Assembly: GCF_016482685.1 (NCBI RefSeq)
Contig: NZ_JACYHF010000009.1
Span: 124,001-188,000 of the forward strand
Direction of reading: 5' to 3'
DNA: 64,000 nucleotides
Source: Streptomyces sp. DSM 110735
GTDB lineage: Bacteria; Actinomycetota; Actinomycetes; Streptomycetales; Streptomycetaceae
Below are positions 54,237 through 61,511 of this stretch, piece by piece (within the stretch, counting starts at the first letter, position 1; each line of letters begins with the position of its first letter). The notes beneath the pieces are model-generated. The model was not told the origin of the DNA. It saw nothing but the letters and a program-made list of their open reading frames with translations, and searched no databases. The translations under genes and the position numbers were made by a program.

Positions 54237-55628
54237 GTGCAATTCCACGACTCGATGATCAGCCTCGTCGGCAACACCCCGCTGGTGAAGCTCAACAACG
54301 TGACCGAGGGCATCCAGGCAACCGTCCTGGCCAAGGTGGAGTACTTCAACCCCGGCGGTTCCGTGAAGGACCGCATCGCCCTGCGCATGATCGAGGCGGC
54401 GGAAGCGAGCGGCGAGCTGAAGCCGGGCGGCACGATCGTCGAGCCGACCAGCGGCAACACGGGTGTCGGTCTCGCCATCGTGGCCCAGCAGAAGGGGTAC
54501 AAGTGCGTGTTCGTGTGCCCCGACAAGGTCAGCACGGACAAGATCAACGTGCTGCGCGCCTACGGCGCCGAGGTCGTGGTCTGCCCGACCGCCGTGGACC
54601 CCGAGCACCCGGACTCCTACTACAACGTCTCCGACCGGCTGGTGCGTGAGACGCCGGGCGCCTGGAAGCCGGACCAGTACTCCAACCCCAACAACCCGCT
54701 CTCCCACTATCACTCGACCGGCCCCGAGCTGTGGGAGCAGACCGAGGGGAAGATCACGCACTTCGTGGCGGGCGTGGGCACCGGCGGCACCATCTCCGGC
54801 ACCGGCCGCTATCTCAAGGACGCCAGCGACGGCAAGGTCCAGGTCATCGGCGCCGACCCGGAGGGCTCGGTCTACTCCGGCGGCTCCGGGCGTCCGTACC
54901 TGATCGAGGGCGTCGGCGAGGACTTCTGGCCCACCGCCTACGACCGCACGCTCGCCGACGAGATCGTGCCGGTGTCCGACAAGGACGCCTTCCAGATGAC
55001 CCGCCGCCTGGCCAAGGAGGAGGGTCTGCTCGTCGGCGGCTCCTGCGGCATGGCGGTCGTCGCCGCGCTGCGCGTGGCCGAGCGGCTCGGCCCGGACGAC
55101 GTGGTCGTCGTCCTGCTCCCGGACAGCGGTCGCGGCTACCTTTCGAAGATCTTCAACGACGAGTGGATGGCCGACTACGGCTTCCTGGAGGACGAGGGCC
55201 CCAGCGCCCGCGTCGCCGACGTCCTGAGCGACAAGGAGCACGGCTCCATCCCCTCCCTGGTGCACATGCACCCCGAGGAGACCGTCGGCCAGGCCATCGA
55301 GGTGCTGCGCGAGTACGGCGTCTCGCAGATGCCGGTCGTCAAGCCCGGCGCCGGTCACCCCGACGTGATGGCCGCCGAGGTCGTCGGCTCGGTCGTCGAG
55401 CGCGAGCTGCTGGACGCGCTGTTCTCGCAGCGCGCCTCGCTCTCGGACCCGCTGGAGAAGCACATGTGCGCTCCGCTGCCCCAGGTCGGCTCCGGCGAGC
55501 CGGTCGCGGACCTGATGCAGGTGCTCGGCTCGGCGGACGCCGCGATCGTGCTGGTCGAGGGCAAGCCGACCGGTGTCGTCAGCCGCCAGGACCTGCTGTC
55601 CTTCCTGGCCAAGGGCGGCAAGAGCTGA
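54237..55628 (+). CDS. Cystathionine beta-synthase
   Basis: 463 aa. PLP enzyme of transsulfuration joining Ser and homocysteine. Catalytic core 1-320: NTPLVKLNN, PLP lysine in NPGGSVKDRIALRMIEAAE, TSGNTGVGLAIVAQQKGY, VAGVGTGGTISGTGRYLK and GGSCGMAVVAAL. The C-terminal CBS-domain pair (about 340-460) gives the regulatory module of true CBS rather than cysteine synthase. GTG at 54237; a TAGGCT box lies at 54183. Confidence 0.92.
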   Translation: MQFHDSMISLVGNTPLVKLNNVTEGIQATVLAKVEYFNPGGSVKDRIALRMIEAAEASGELKPGGTIVEPTSGNTGVGLAIVAQQKGYKCVFVCPDKVSTDKINVLRAYGAEVVVCPTAVDPEHPDSYYNVSDRLVRETPGAWKPDQYSNPNNPLSHYHSTGPELWEQTEGKITHFVAGVGTGGTISGTGRYLKDASDGKVQVIGADPEGSVYSGGSGRPYLIEGVGEDFWPTAYDRTLADEIVPVSDKDAFQMTRRLAKEEGLLVGGSCGMAVVAALRVAERLGPDDVVVVLLPDSGRGYLSKIFNDEWMADYGFLEDEGPSARVADVLSDKEHGSIPSLVHMHPEETVGQAIEVLREYGVSQMPVVKPGAGHPDVMAAEVVGSVVERELLDALFSQRASLSDPLEKHMCAPLPQVGSGEPVADLMQVLGSADAAIVLVEGKPTGVVSRQDLLSFLAKGGKS

Positions 55629-55678
55629 GGCGTTCGCGCCGCTCTCGCCGACCCGTGGCGCACACGGCATCTGAGTGT

Positions 55679-55770
55679 CACGTGCGCGCAGCACGTGCTT
55701 AACACGGGTCCCGCACAGTAGGGGGTACCGGCCAGGTGGGAGCGGCTCCCCGCCCCGGCCGGTGCCCATA
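55679..55770. terminator. Two hairpins after cystathionine beta-synthase
   Basis: CACGTGC / GCACGTG (55679-55697) and a larger GGTACCGGCC ... GGCCGGTGCC pairing (about 55725-55770). The rest of the 425-nt gap to 56053 is GC-rich non-coding apart from the RpiR promoter region. Confidence 0.5.
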
Positions 55771-55989
55771 CGGCGCCCCAGGAACCTCCGGAGCGGCTCC
55801 CGGACCTCCATGGACGCCAAGGACGCGCCCGCCTGGCCTGACCCGGCGCGCGTCCCTCGCGGGGACCGCCGTCGTCCCGCCCCCCGGTGACGGGGGTGCG
55901 GCGGTCCCCGCGCAAGCCGCTTCCCGCGCCCTCGCGCCTTCTTTCTCCGCCCGCCTCCGCCATACCCCGGGCATCGCACACCCCGCCCC

Positions 55990-56005
55990 TGTATAACGGT
56001 ATGCA
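55990..56005 (+). promoter_or_regulatory. Near-palindrome at the RpiR promoter
   Basis: TGTATAACGGTATGCA: TGNATA-N4-TATNCA dyad containing the -10-like TATAAC. Placement about 50 bp before the regulator start suggests autoregulation. Confidence 0.45.
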
Positions 56006-56053
56006 GGGAGCGTTTGGAGTGAATAGCGGGTGGGGTCGGTGAGAGGGATGAGT

Positions 56054-56890
56054 GTGAGCGACAGTCCTGCGAAACGGTTGCAGGAGCTCTTCGAGGGGCA
56101 CCGGCTCACACCGACCCAGCGGCGTATCGCGCACAGCATGGTGCGCCGCGCCGCCGACGTGCCGTTCCTGTCCAGCGTGGAGCTGGCGGACCTCGCCGGG
56201 GTCAGCCAGCCCTCGGTCACCCGCTTCGCCGTCGCCCTCGGCTTCGACGGCTACCCCGCGCTGCGCCGCCATCTGCGCGAGGTGGTCCCGGCCGAACCCG
56301 CCGCCGAACAGGGCTCGTTCAACGAGTACCAGCAGGCCGTCGAGGCGGAGATCGAGAACCTGCGCCATCTGGCCGACCTGCTCGCGGACCCGGCGCCGGT
56401 CCAGCAGGCGGGGCTGCTGCTCGCCGCCTCACGTCCGCTGCCGGTGCTCGGGCTGCGCGCCGCCGCCCCGCAGGCGTTCGGCTTCGCCTACTTCGCCGCC
56501 AAGGTCCACCCGGACGTACGGCTGCTGGACGAGGGCGGCTCCATGGTGCAGGACCGCATCGAGGCAGCCGTACGCGCCGGTGCCTCCGCGCTGCTCTGCT
56601 TCGCGCTGCCCCGGCATCCGCGCGAGGTCCTCGACGCCCTTGCCTACGCCAAGGAGGCGGGGCTGACCGTCGTCACCGTCGCGGACTCCGTGTTCGCGCC
56701 GGTCGCCAAGCACTCCGACCTGCTGCTGCCCGCCGCCGTCGGCACCGGGCTCGCCTTCGACACCCCGTGCGCGCCGATGATGCTCGGCCGGGTGCTCCTG
56801 GAGGCGCTGTGCGACGGACTGCCGGACGCCCAGGCGCGGTTGGAGGAGTTCGACGCGCGGGCGGCGGCTCGTGGGCTGTTCGTGGAGTGA
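56054..56890 (+). CDS. MurR/RpiR family regulator (HTH + SIS)
   Basis: 278 aa. N-terminal RpiR HTH (about 10-75): RRIAHSMVRRAADVPFLSSV, then LADLAGVSQPSVTRFAVALG and FDGYPALRRHLRE. C-terminal SIS domain (about 120-265), which binds sugar phosphates (AGASALLCFALPRHPREVLD, GLTVVTVADSVFAPVAKH). It probably senses an amino-sugar or hexose phosphate. GTG at 56054 follows GAGAGGG by 6 nt; the in-frame ATG 56048 overlaps that ribosome site. Confidence 0.88.
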   Translation: MSDSPAKRLQELFEGHRLTPTQRRIAHSMVRRAADVPFLSSVELADLAGVSQPSVTRFAVALGFDGYPALRRHLREVVPAEPAAEQGSFNEYQQAVEAEIENLRHLADLLADPAPVQQAGLLLAASRPLPVLGLRAAAPQAFGFAYFAAKVHPDVRLLDEGGSMVQDRIEAAVRAGASALLCFALPRHPREVLDALAYAKEAGLTVVTVADSVFAPVAKHSDLLLPAAVGTGLAFDTPCAPMMLGRVLLEALCDGLPDAQARLEEFDARAAARGLFVE

Positions 56891-56899
56891 ACCGGCGCT

Positions 56900-56909
56900 G
56901 TCTTAAGAC
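56900..56909. promoter_or_regulatory. GTCTTAAGAC palindrome
   Basis: Perfect 10-bp palindrome in the short space before the next gene; possible operator. Confidence 0.4.
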
Positions 56910-57003
56910 TCGTCTCAGGTTCCGGCGCTAGCGTGCCGCGCTGACACAGGTGATCCCCGGCGCGGACCGGGTGATCGACGAGACCGTGACACGGGAGGGT
57001 GAC

Positions 57004-57615
57004 GTGGCGCGTGAAGGACGCGGCGGACGCGAGGGACGCGGCGGGCACGGGCTGGCCCGGGTGGCCGTGGTCGTACGGGCCGGAGCCGCACCGCTCGGCT
57101 GGCTCGGCGTGGTCGCGGCGGGGATCGGCGCGGTGCCGTCGGGACTGACGGGGCGAACGCCCGGCATCCTGGCCGGAGTTGTGCTGTTCGCCGCAGCTTC
57201 CGCCGTAGTGGCGCTGACGCGCCGGAAGCGGTACGTGGCGCTCGCGCGCGGTGCGGTGCGGGCGGGTCGGCACGACGTGCTCCAGGACCGCCGGGTGTCC
57301 GTGCGCGCCTGGCGCCGGGGACACCGCTGGTGGCTGCTCCTGGCTTTCGCCGCAGCGCTCGGCAGCGCCTTCGCGGTGCCCGTGGCCGGGGGACTGCTGC
57401 TCGCCGGAGCCGGACTCGGGCTGCGGCTGAAGGCGGGCTGGATCGGGCGGCGCGAACGCGCGCTGGACGCCCTGCTGTGGGTGCGGGTCGACTGGCTCGA
57501 CGGGCGGGGCGGCGCGCCCGTCGGCAAGGCGGTCAAGGCGCTGCGCGCCACGGGCGTCGCGGCCAGCGACGCTGCCCCGGGCGGGGCACGCCGCCGTACT
57601 CCGGCCGCCGTCTGA
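57004..57615 (+). CDS. Small membrane protein, function unknown
   Basis: 203 aa. Four probable TM segments (about 17-33, 40-62, 105-120 and 122-140), with a basic loop (RRKRYVALARGAVRAGRHD) and a cytoplasmic C-terminus (RALDALLWVRVDWLDGRGG). Not recognised. GTG 57004 chosen with GGGAGGG 4 nt upstream; the frame could start at 56950. Its stop touches the convergent roadblock stop with no spacer. Confidence 0.6.
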   Translation: MAREGRGGREGRGGHGLARVAVVVRAGAAPLGWLGVVAAGIGAVPSGLTGRTPGILAGVVLFAAASAVVALTRRKRYVALARGAVRAGRHDVLQDRRVSVRAWRRGHRWWLLLAFAAALGSAFAVPVAGGLLLAGAGLGLRLKAGWIGRRERALDALLWVRVDWLDGRGGAPVGKAVKALRATGVAASDAAPGGARRRTPAAV

Positions 57616-57621
57616 TCAGAC
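57610..57621. repeat. 12-bp palindrome over two abutting stop codons
   Basis: GTCTGATCAGAC is a perfect palindrome centred exactly where the plus-strand TGA (57613-57615) meets the minus-strand TGA (57618-57616). Confidence 0.8.
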
Positions 57622-57990
57622 CTCCAGTTCCGCCTCGATCCGCTTGAGCTGGTGCCGGGCCATCGCCAGGTTGGCGCGACCCGACTCCAGCACCAGGTAC
57701 AGGAAGAGACCGTTGCCGCCGCGCCCGGTGAGCAGGCGGATCAGGTGGTACTGGTCGGACAGCGTGATCAGGATGTCCTCGATCTCGGCGTTGAGACCCA
57801 GGTGCTCCATGGTGCGCATCTTGGCGCGGATCACGTCGGTGTTGCCCGCGGCGGCGACGTTCAGGTCGAAGGTCTTGCTGCCGCCCATCGTGCCCAGCGC
57901 CATGCCGCTGGTGTAGTCGACGAGCGCGACGCCCGTGGCGCCCTCGATGGTCGTGAGCGCTTCTTTCAGGGCCGTCTCGGTGTTCGCCAT
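57616..57990 (-). CDS. Roadblock/LC7 protein (third roadblock gene of operon)
   Basis: 124 aa. Single roadblock/LC7 fold: LTTIEGATGVALVDYTSGMA, NTDVIRAKMRTMEHLG and DILITLSDQYHLIRLL. Bacterial roadblock proteins are partners of small Ras-like GTPases (MglB, CvnB type). ATG at 57990 with GAAAGGA upstream. Last gene of the minus-strand operon beginning at 59768; no GTPase or conservon kinase is in the operon. Confidence 0.85.
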   Translation of the reverse strand: MANTETALKEALTTIEGATGVALVDYTSGMALGTMGGSKTFDLNVAAAGNTDVIRAKMRTMEHLGLNAEIEDILITLSDQYHLIRLLTGRGGNGLFLYLVLESGRANLAMARHQLKRIEAELEV

Positions 57991-58010
57991 GATGGGGTCC
58001 TTTCGGAGGT

Positions 58011-58508
58011 TCAACTGTCGGTTGCGGTAGGTGTCTCGGTGGTCGGGGTGCGCAGGACGCGCGGGGTGCGGGTGCGCGGCTGGGGCGGCCGGGCGGGACG
58101 TTCGACGGGGCGCGTACGTGCCTCCGCCTCGGCGGCGTCGAGCAGTTCGCCGACCCGGGCGCCGGAGCGGCGCCCCTCCAGGTGCAGCCGTCCGACGTTG
58201 ACCCGGTCCTGCGCGAGCAGGGTCAGCACGGCGGTGCGTCCGGCGGCGTAGGTCGCGACGTAGCCGCGCTCGCCGCGCACCAGCAGCTCGCGGAAACCGC
58301 CGTTGCCGGTGGCCTCGGCGACCCGGACGGAGACACCGAGCGCGGCAGCGGTCAGCGCCGCGAGCCCGTCGGGGTCGACGCCGGGGGTGTCGTGGGCGAC
58401 GACCAGTCCGTCCACACCGGCCGCGAGCGCGCCGGTGAGCTGGGGGACCCGGGTGCGCAGCCGCCGCAGCTCGTCCAGGACGGCTTCCAGGTCCTGTTCA
58501 CGCAGCAT
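58011..58508 (-). CDS. Roadblock/LC7-type protein with basic Pro-rich tail
   Basis: 165 aa. Roadblock-like domain about 1-125: VPQLTGALAAGVDGLVVAHD, LAALTAAALGVSVRVAE, then GGFRELLVRGERGYVATYAA. The tail RPVERPARPPQPRTRTPR is unstructured and basic. ATG at 58508 with AGAGGAC upstream; it lies 31 nt below the DUF4388-like gene and 20 nt above the next roadblock gene. Confidence 0.75.
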   Translation of the reverse strand: MLREQDLEAVLDELRRLRTRVPQLTGALAAGVDGLVVAHDTPGVDPDGLAALTAAALGVSVRVAEATGNGGFRELLVRGERGYVATYAAGRTAVLTLLAQDRVNVGRLHLEGRRSGARVGELLDAAEAEARTRPVERPARPPQPRTRTPRVLRTPTTETPTATDS

Positions 58509-58539
58509 CAGCTCTGTCCTCTCGGCGGGGCGGTGCCGT

Positions 58540-59382
58540 TCAAAGGGCCTCCAGCGCATCCCTGAGCCTCTTCAGCAGCGCGATGTCGGGGTCGGTGACC
58601 GTCAGCAGGGGGGGAGTCGGCGGGAGCGGCGGCGGCGCGGGGGCGGTGTGCGCCGGTGCGGACGCGCCGCGCACCGGGGCGAGGAGCCCGGCCGCCGCGA
58701 GACGGCGGACGTCCACCAGCGTGTGGAACGCCTGCCGCCCCAGCTCCCGGGCGATCAGGGTGGCCGTGCGGACGCCGTCGGCCCGCTCCAGGACCGCCCT
58801 GCGGCGGGCGGTGACCGGCGCCGCCGCCACCGGCGCGGCGCGGGTCAGTGGCGCGCTGTCGGTCGCCGGGTCGGGCCACAGCCGGTGCAGCAGCAGGCGG
58901 CGGCGCAGCGTCTCGCGCTCCAGCGCGACCACCGGCACCGAGGGCAGCGGACCCGCGCCGGGCGAGCCGTCGTAGCGGAAGCGGCCCGGGGTGCTGCTCG
59001 GGGAGAGCGCGAAGTATCCGGCGTCGTACAGCGCGTCCAGGTGGCACAGCTCCAGCGCGCCCTCGGGCAGCAGCCCGGAGTCGAGCAGCAGCCGGGCTGC
59101 CTCCGGGACGGTCGCCGTCCGCTCGGCCGCCCGCTGCCAGGCGGTGGCGGCGAGGGTGCCGTGGGCGGTGAGGAGCACGTCCAGACCGGGCGCGAAAGGG
59201 CTCTCGGCGTGCACCACCCGCCCGCGCACCAGATACAGCGTGCCGTGCTCGCGGACCAGGACGCCGGTCGCCTCCTCCTCGGCCAGGCGCCGCAGCATCG
59301 GGGACACCGCGCCCGCGGCTCTCTCGTGCGGTCCCGTTCTGTCCCGCACCGGCAGCGGCGGAGGTATCTCGACCACGGTCAT
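58540..59382 (-). CDS. DUF4388/PATAN-like two-domain signalling protein
   Basis: 280 aa. The N-terminal part ATGVLVREHGTLYLVRGRVV then HAESPFAPGLDVLL matches the DUF4388 (PATAN-like) pattern, where a charged surface reads out effector state. The middle region is helical. A C-terminal winged-helix-like part (ERADGVRTATLIARELGRQA) ends with a Pro-rich stretch and TDPDIALLKRLRDALEAL. Translationally coupled (ATGA) to the roadblock gene before it. Confidence 0.75.
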   Translation of the reverse strand: MTVVEIPPPLPVRDRTGPHERAAGAVSPMLRRLAEEEATGVLVREHGTLYLVRGRVVHAESPFAPGLDVLLTAHGTLAATAWQRAAERTATVPEAARLLLDSGLLPEGALELCHLDALYDAGYFALSPSSTPGRFRYDGSPGAGPLPSVPVVALERETLRRRLLLHRLWPDPATDSAPLTRAAPVAAAPVTARRRAVLERADGVRTATLIARELGRQAFHTLVDVRRLAAAGLLAPVRGASAPAHTAPAPPPLPPTPPLLTVTDPDIALLKRLRDALEAL

Positions 59383-59768
59383 CCCAGCACCAGCCGGGAG
59401 GCCATCTCGCCCAGCCGGATGCGGGCGAGGGCGAGGTTGCCCTCCTCGCGGCCCAGCCACAGATGCAGGAAGACGCTGCTGTCGAAGGACGTGTCCACGA
59501 ATCTCAGCAGGTGGTAGCTGTCGTGGTTGCTGACGATCACGTCCTCGACCGGTGGCCGTCCCTCGTCCGGTCCGGCGGCGGCGAACGCGCCGTGCTCGGC
59601 GGTCATCCGGGCCAGTTCGGCGGCTTCGGCGGCCGTGGTCTCGTGGTCGCCGCCGGGCGCCTCCCCGACGGTGCCGAGGGCCAGTCCGCTCGTCCAGTCC
59701 ACCAGCGCCGCCCCCCGGGCGCCGGGCAGCCGCATGGCTTCCAGTAAGCACTCGTCGATTCCGGGCAC
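59379..59768 (-). CDS. Roadblock/LC7 protein with in-frame TTA codon (first gene of operon)
   Basis: 129 aa: IDECLLEAMRLPGARGAALV, DWTSGLALGTVGEAPG, NHDSYHLLRFVDTSFDSSVF and LALARIRLGEMASRLVLG. Codon 8 (59747-59745) is TTA, so its translation should need the bldA tRNA, encoded 15 kb away. GTG at 59768 with GGGAGGGGAG upstream. It is a paralogue of the 57616 gene and is coupled to the DUF4388-like gene, so the whole operon may be developmentally timed. Confidence 0.83.
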   Translation of the reverse strand: MPGIDECLLEAMRLPGARGAALVDWTSGLALGTVGEAPGGDHETTAAEAAELARMTAEHGAFAAAGPDEGRPPVEDVIVSNHDSYHLLRFVDTSFDSSVFLHLWLGREEGNLALARIRLGEMASRLVLG

Positions 59769-59947
59769 CGTGGCTCCCCTCCCGCCTGTGACTCCGGTTG
59801 AGTGACAACGACACTACGCATCGTGTGCGTGGCGGGTGAGGGCTTTGGCATTTTCCGTTGGAACGTGCGCCCGGCGCGCTAATGTGGGTCGATTGGCCCG
59901 CGTTTCACGGAAGTTGGTCCCTTTGTCCCTGGGTCGCCCGGCCCGCG

Positions 59948-61369
59948 TCAACGGCTCCCGGACGCACCCAGGGTGGTGAGCGCGGCCGCGTGCGCCCCTC
60001 CGGATTCGGCCACGATCTCCGCCACCGTCTGCGGCGCCCGTACGGTCGCGAACGCCACGCTCCCCGAGCCGTCCGGCACGAAGCCGTAAATCCCGGGCCG
60101 GGCAAGGGAGTTGTAGGGGTAGTGGTGGGCGAAGGCGTACGCGCCCGTGTCCAGGACCGCCGCCAGGTCACCCTGTTCCAGCGCGGGCAGCGAGCGCCCC
60201 TCGGCCAGCAGATCGCCCGTGAAACAGGCTGGACCGGCGACGTCCTGCACCACCTCGGGACCGGACTTGGGGCGCCCCTCGGCGTCGTACGCCGCGATCC
60301 GGAGCGGCCACAGCTCCGGCGCGTACACGGTCCGGGTCGCCACCTGGACCCCCGCGTGCGTGACCGCGATCCGCCGCCCGCCCGCGCTCTTGGCGTACTC
60401 CACCCGGGCCACCACCGTGCCGTGCTTGGCCAGCAGCGACCGGCCGAACTCGGTCACCAGCCCGTACCGCCCGTCGAACAGCCCCGGCACCTCCTCGGCC
60501 AGCAGCCGTGCGTAGCGCGCGTGCCCCGGACCCGCCGCCTCCGAGCCGAAGTCCACCGAGAGACCGCCGCCGATGTCGACGGTGTCGATCTGCCGCCGCC
60601 CGGTCCGCGCGTTGACCTCCTCCGCGAGCGCGTACGCCTCCGCCACGCCCCGCGCGAGCAGCGGCAGCGGGATGCCCTGGGAGCCGGTGTGGGTGTGCAG
60701 CCGGGTCAGCCACGGCCGGTCCAGGTACGCCCGTACGACCCACTCCCTGGCTCCGTCGTCGCGCAGCCCCACCCCGAACTTGGAGGTCGCCGTCGCCGTC
60801 GAGGTCGCCCCGATGGAACCCGCGCCGAGCTGCGGATTGACCCGGATGCCGAGCGGGGAACGGGTCGGCGCGGTGCGTACCAGCGCGTCCAGGCGGTCCA
60901 GCTCCTGCGGGCTGTCCGCGTTCACGGCGACACCGAGCGCCAGCGCCTCGCGCAGCTCGCCGGTGGTCTTGGCGGGGGAGTCGAGCACCGTGCGGGACGC
61001 GGGCACCCCGGCCGCGCGGACCAGCGCCAGCTCGCCGGGGCTCGCCGCCTCGGCGCCAAGACCCTCCGCCTCCAGCAGGCTCAGCACGGGCACCAGCGGG
61101 GCGGCCTTCACGGCGAAGGCGTGCAGCACGGGCGTGCCCGGCGGCACCACGGCGTCGAACGCGGCGCGCAGGGCGGCGGCCGAGGCGCGGATACCGGTGA
61201 CGTCCAGGAGGGCGACGAGGGGGGTGTCCGGGCCGAGGAGCCCCTGCGCCACGGCGGCGCGGACGGCGGTGTCGCGGCGGGCGGCGCGTGTCTGCGCGCC
61301 GTCGTCCGCGCCGGGGTGGCTGTGCTCCGGGAGATCCTGCTCGGTGCCGTGCTGGGTGTCCTGCTTCAC
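59948..61369 (-). CDS. Diaminopimelate-decarboxylase-family PLP protein
   Basis: 473 aa. Fold type III PLP enzyme: PLP lysine in LHAFAVKA, SPGELALVRAAGVP, GIRVNPQLGAGS, HTHTGSQGIPLPLL, DTVDIGGGLSVDFGSE, TEFGRSL in place of EPGR, GPACFTGD in place of the CESSD-type active-site Cys motif, and YNSLARPG. The altered motifs and acidic N-terminal extension make a plain LysA role doubtful. A different decarboxylase or an epimerase-like use is possible. GTG at 61369 with GGAGGGG. Divergent from hutU. Confidence 0.75.
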   Translation of the reverse strand: MKQDTQHGTEQDLPEHSHPGADDGAQTRAARRDTAVRAAVAQGLLGPDTPLVALLDVTGIRASAAALRAAFDAVVPPGTPVLHAFAVKAAPLVPVLSLLEAEGLGAEAASPGELALVRAAGVPASRTVLDSPAKTTGELREALALGVAVNADSPQELDRLDALVRTAPTRSPLGIRVNPQLGAGSIGATSTATATSKFGVGLRDDGAREWVVRAYLDRPWLTRLHTHTGSQGIPLPLLARGVAEAYALAEEVNARTGRRQIDTVDIGGGLSVDFGSEAAGPGHARYARLLAEEVPGLFDGRYGLVTEFGRSLLAKHGTVVARVEYAKSAGGRRIAVTHAGVQVATRTVYAPELWPLRIAAYDAEGRPKSGPEVVQDVAGPACFTGDLLAEGRSLPALEQGDLAAVLDTGAYAFAHHYPYNSLARPGIYGFVPDGSGSVAFATVRAPQTVAEIVAESGGAHAAALTTLGASGSR

Positions 61370-61452
61370 GGGGTGCCCCTCCTGCCGTCCTCGCTTCTGT
61401 CGTCGCTTCCAGCCAAACACCCGCGACGCGCGGACGCGGGCGCCCCACGCTA

Positions 61453-61489
61453 TTGACTAGTCCTATTCACGACTGGAGGATGTGAATAG
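61453..61489 (+). promoter_or_regulatory. hutU promoter overlapped by an inverted repeat
   Basis: TTGACT (61453-61458), 17 bp, GAGGAT (61476-61481). CTATTCAC (61463-61470) and GTGAATAG (61482-61489) form a perfect 8-bp dyad that brackets the -10 and the start point: a repressor-operator layout. Confidence 0.6.
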
Positions 61490-61511
61490 CCGTAGCTACA
61501 GGAGGACGAAG

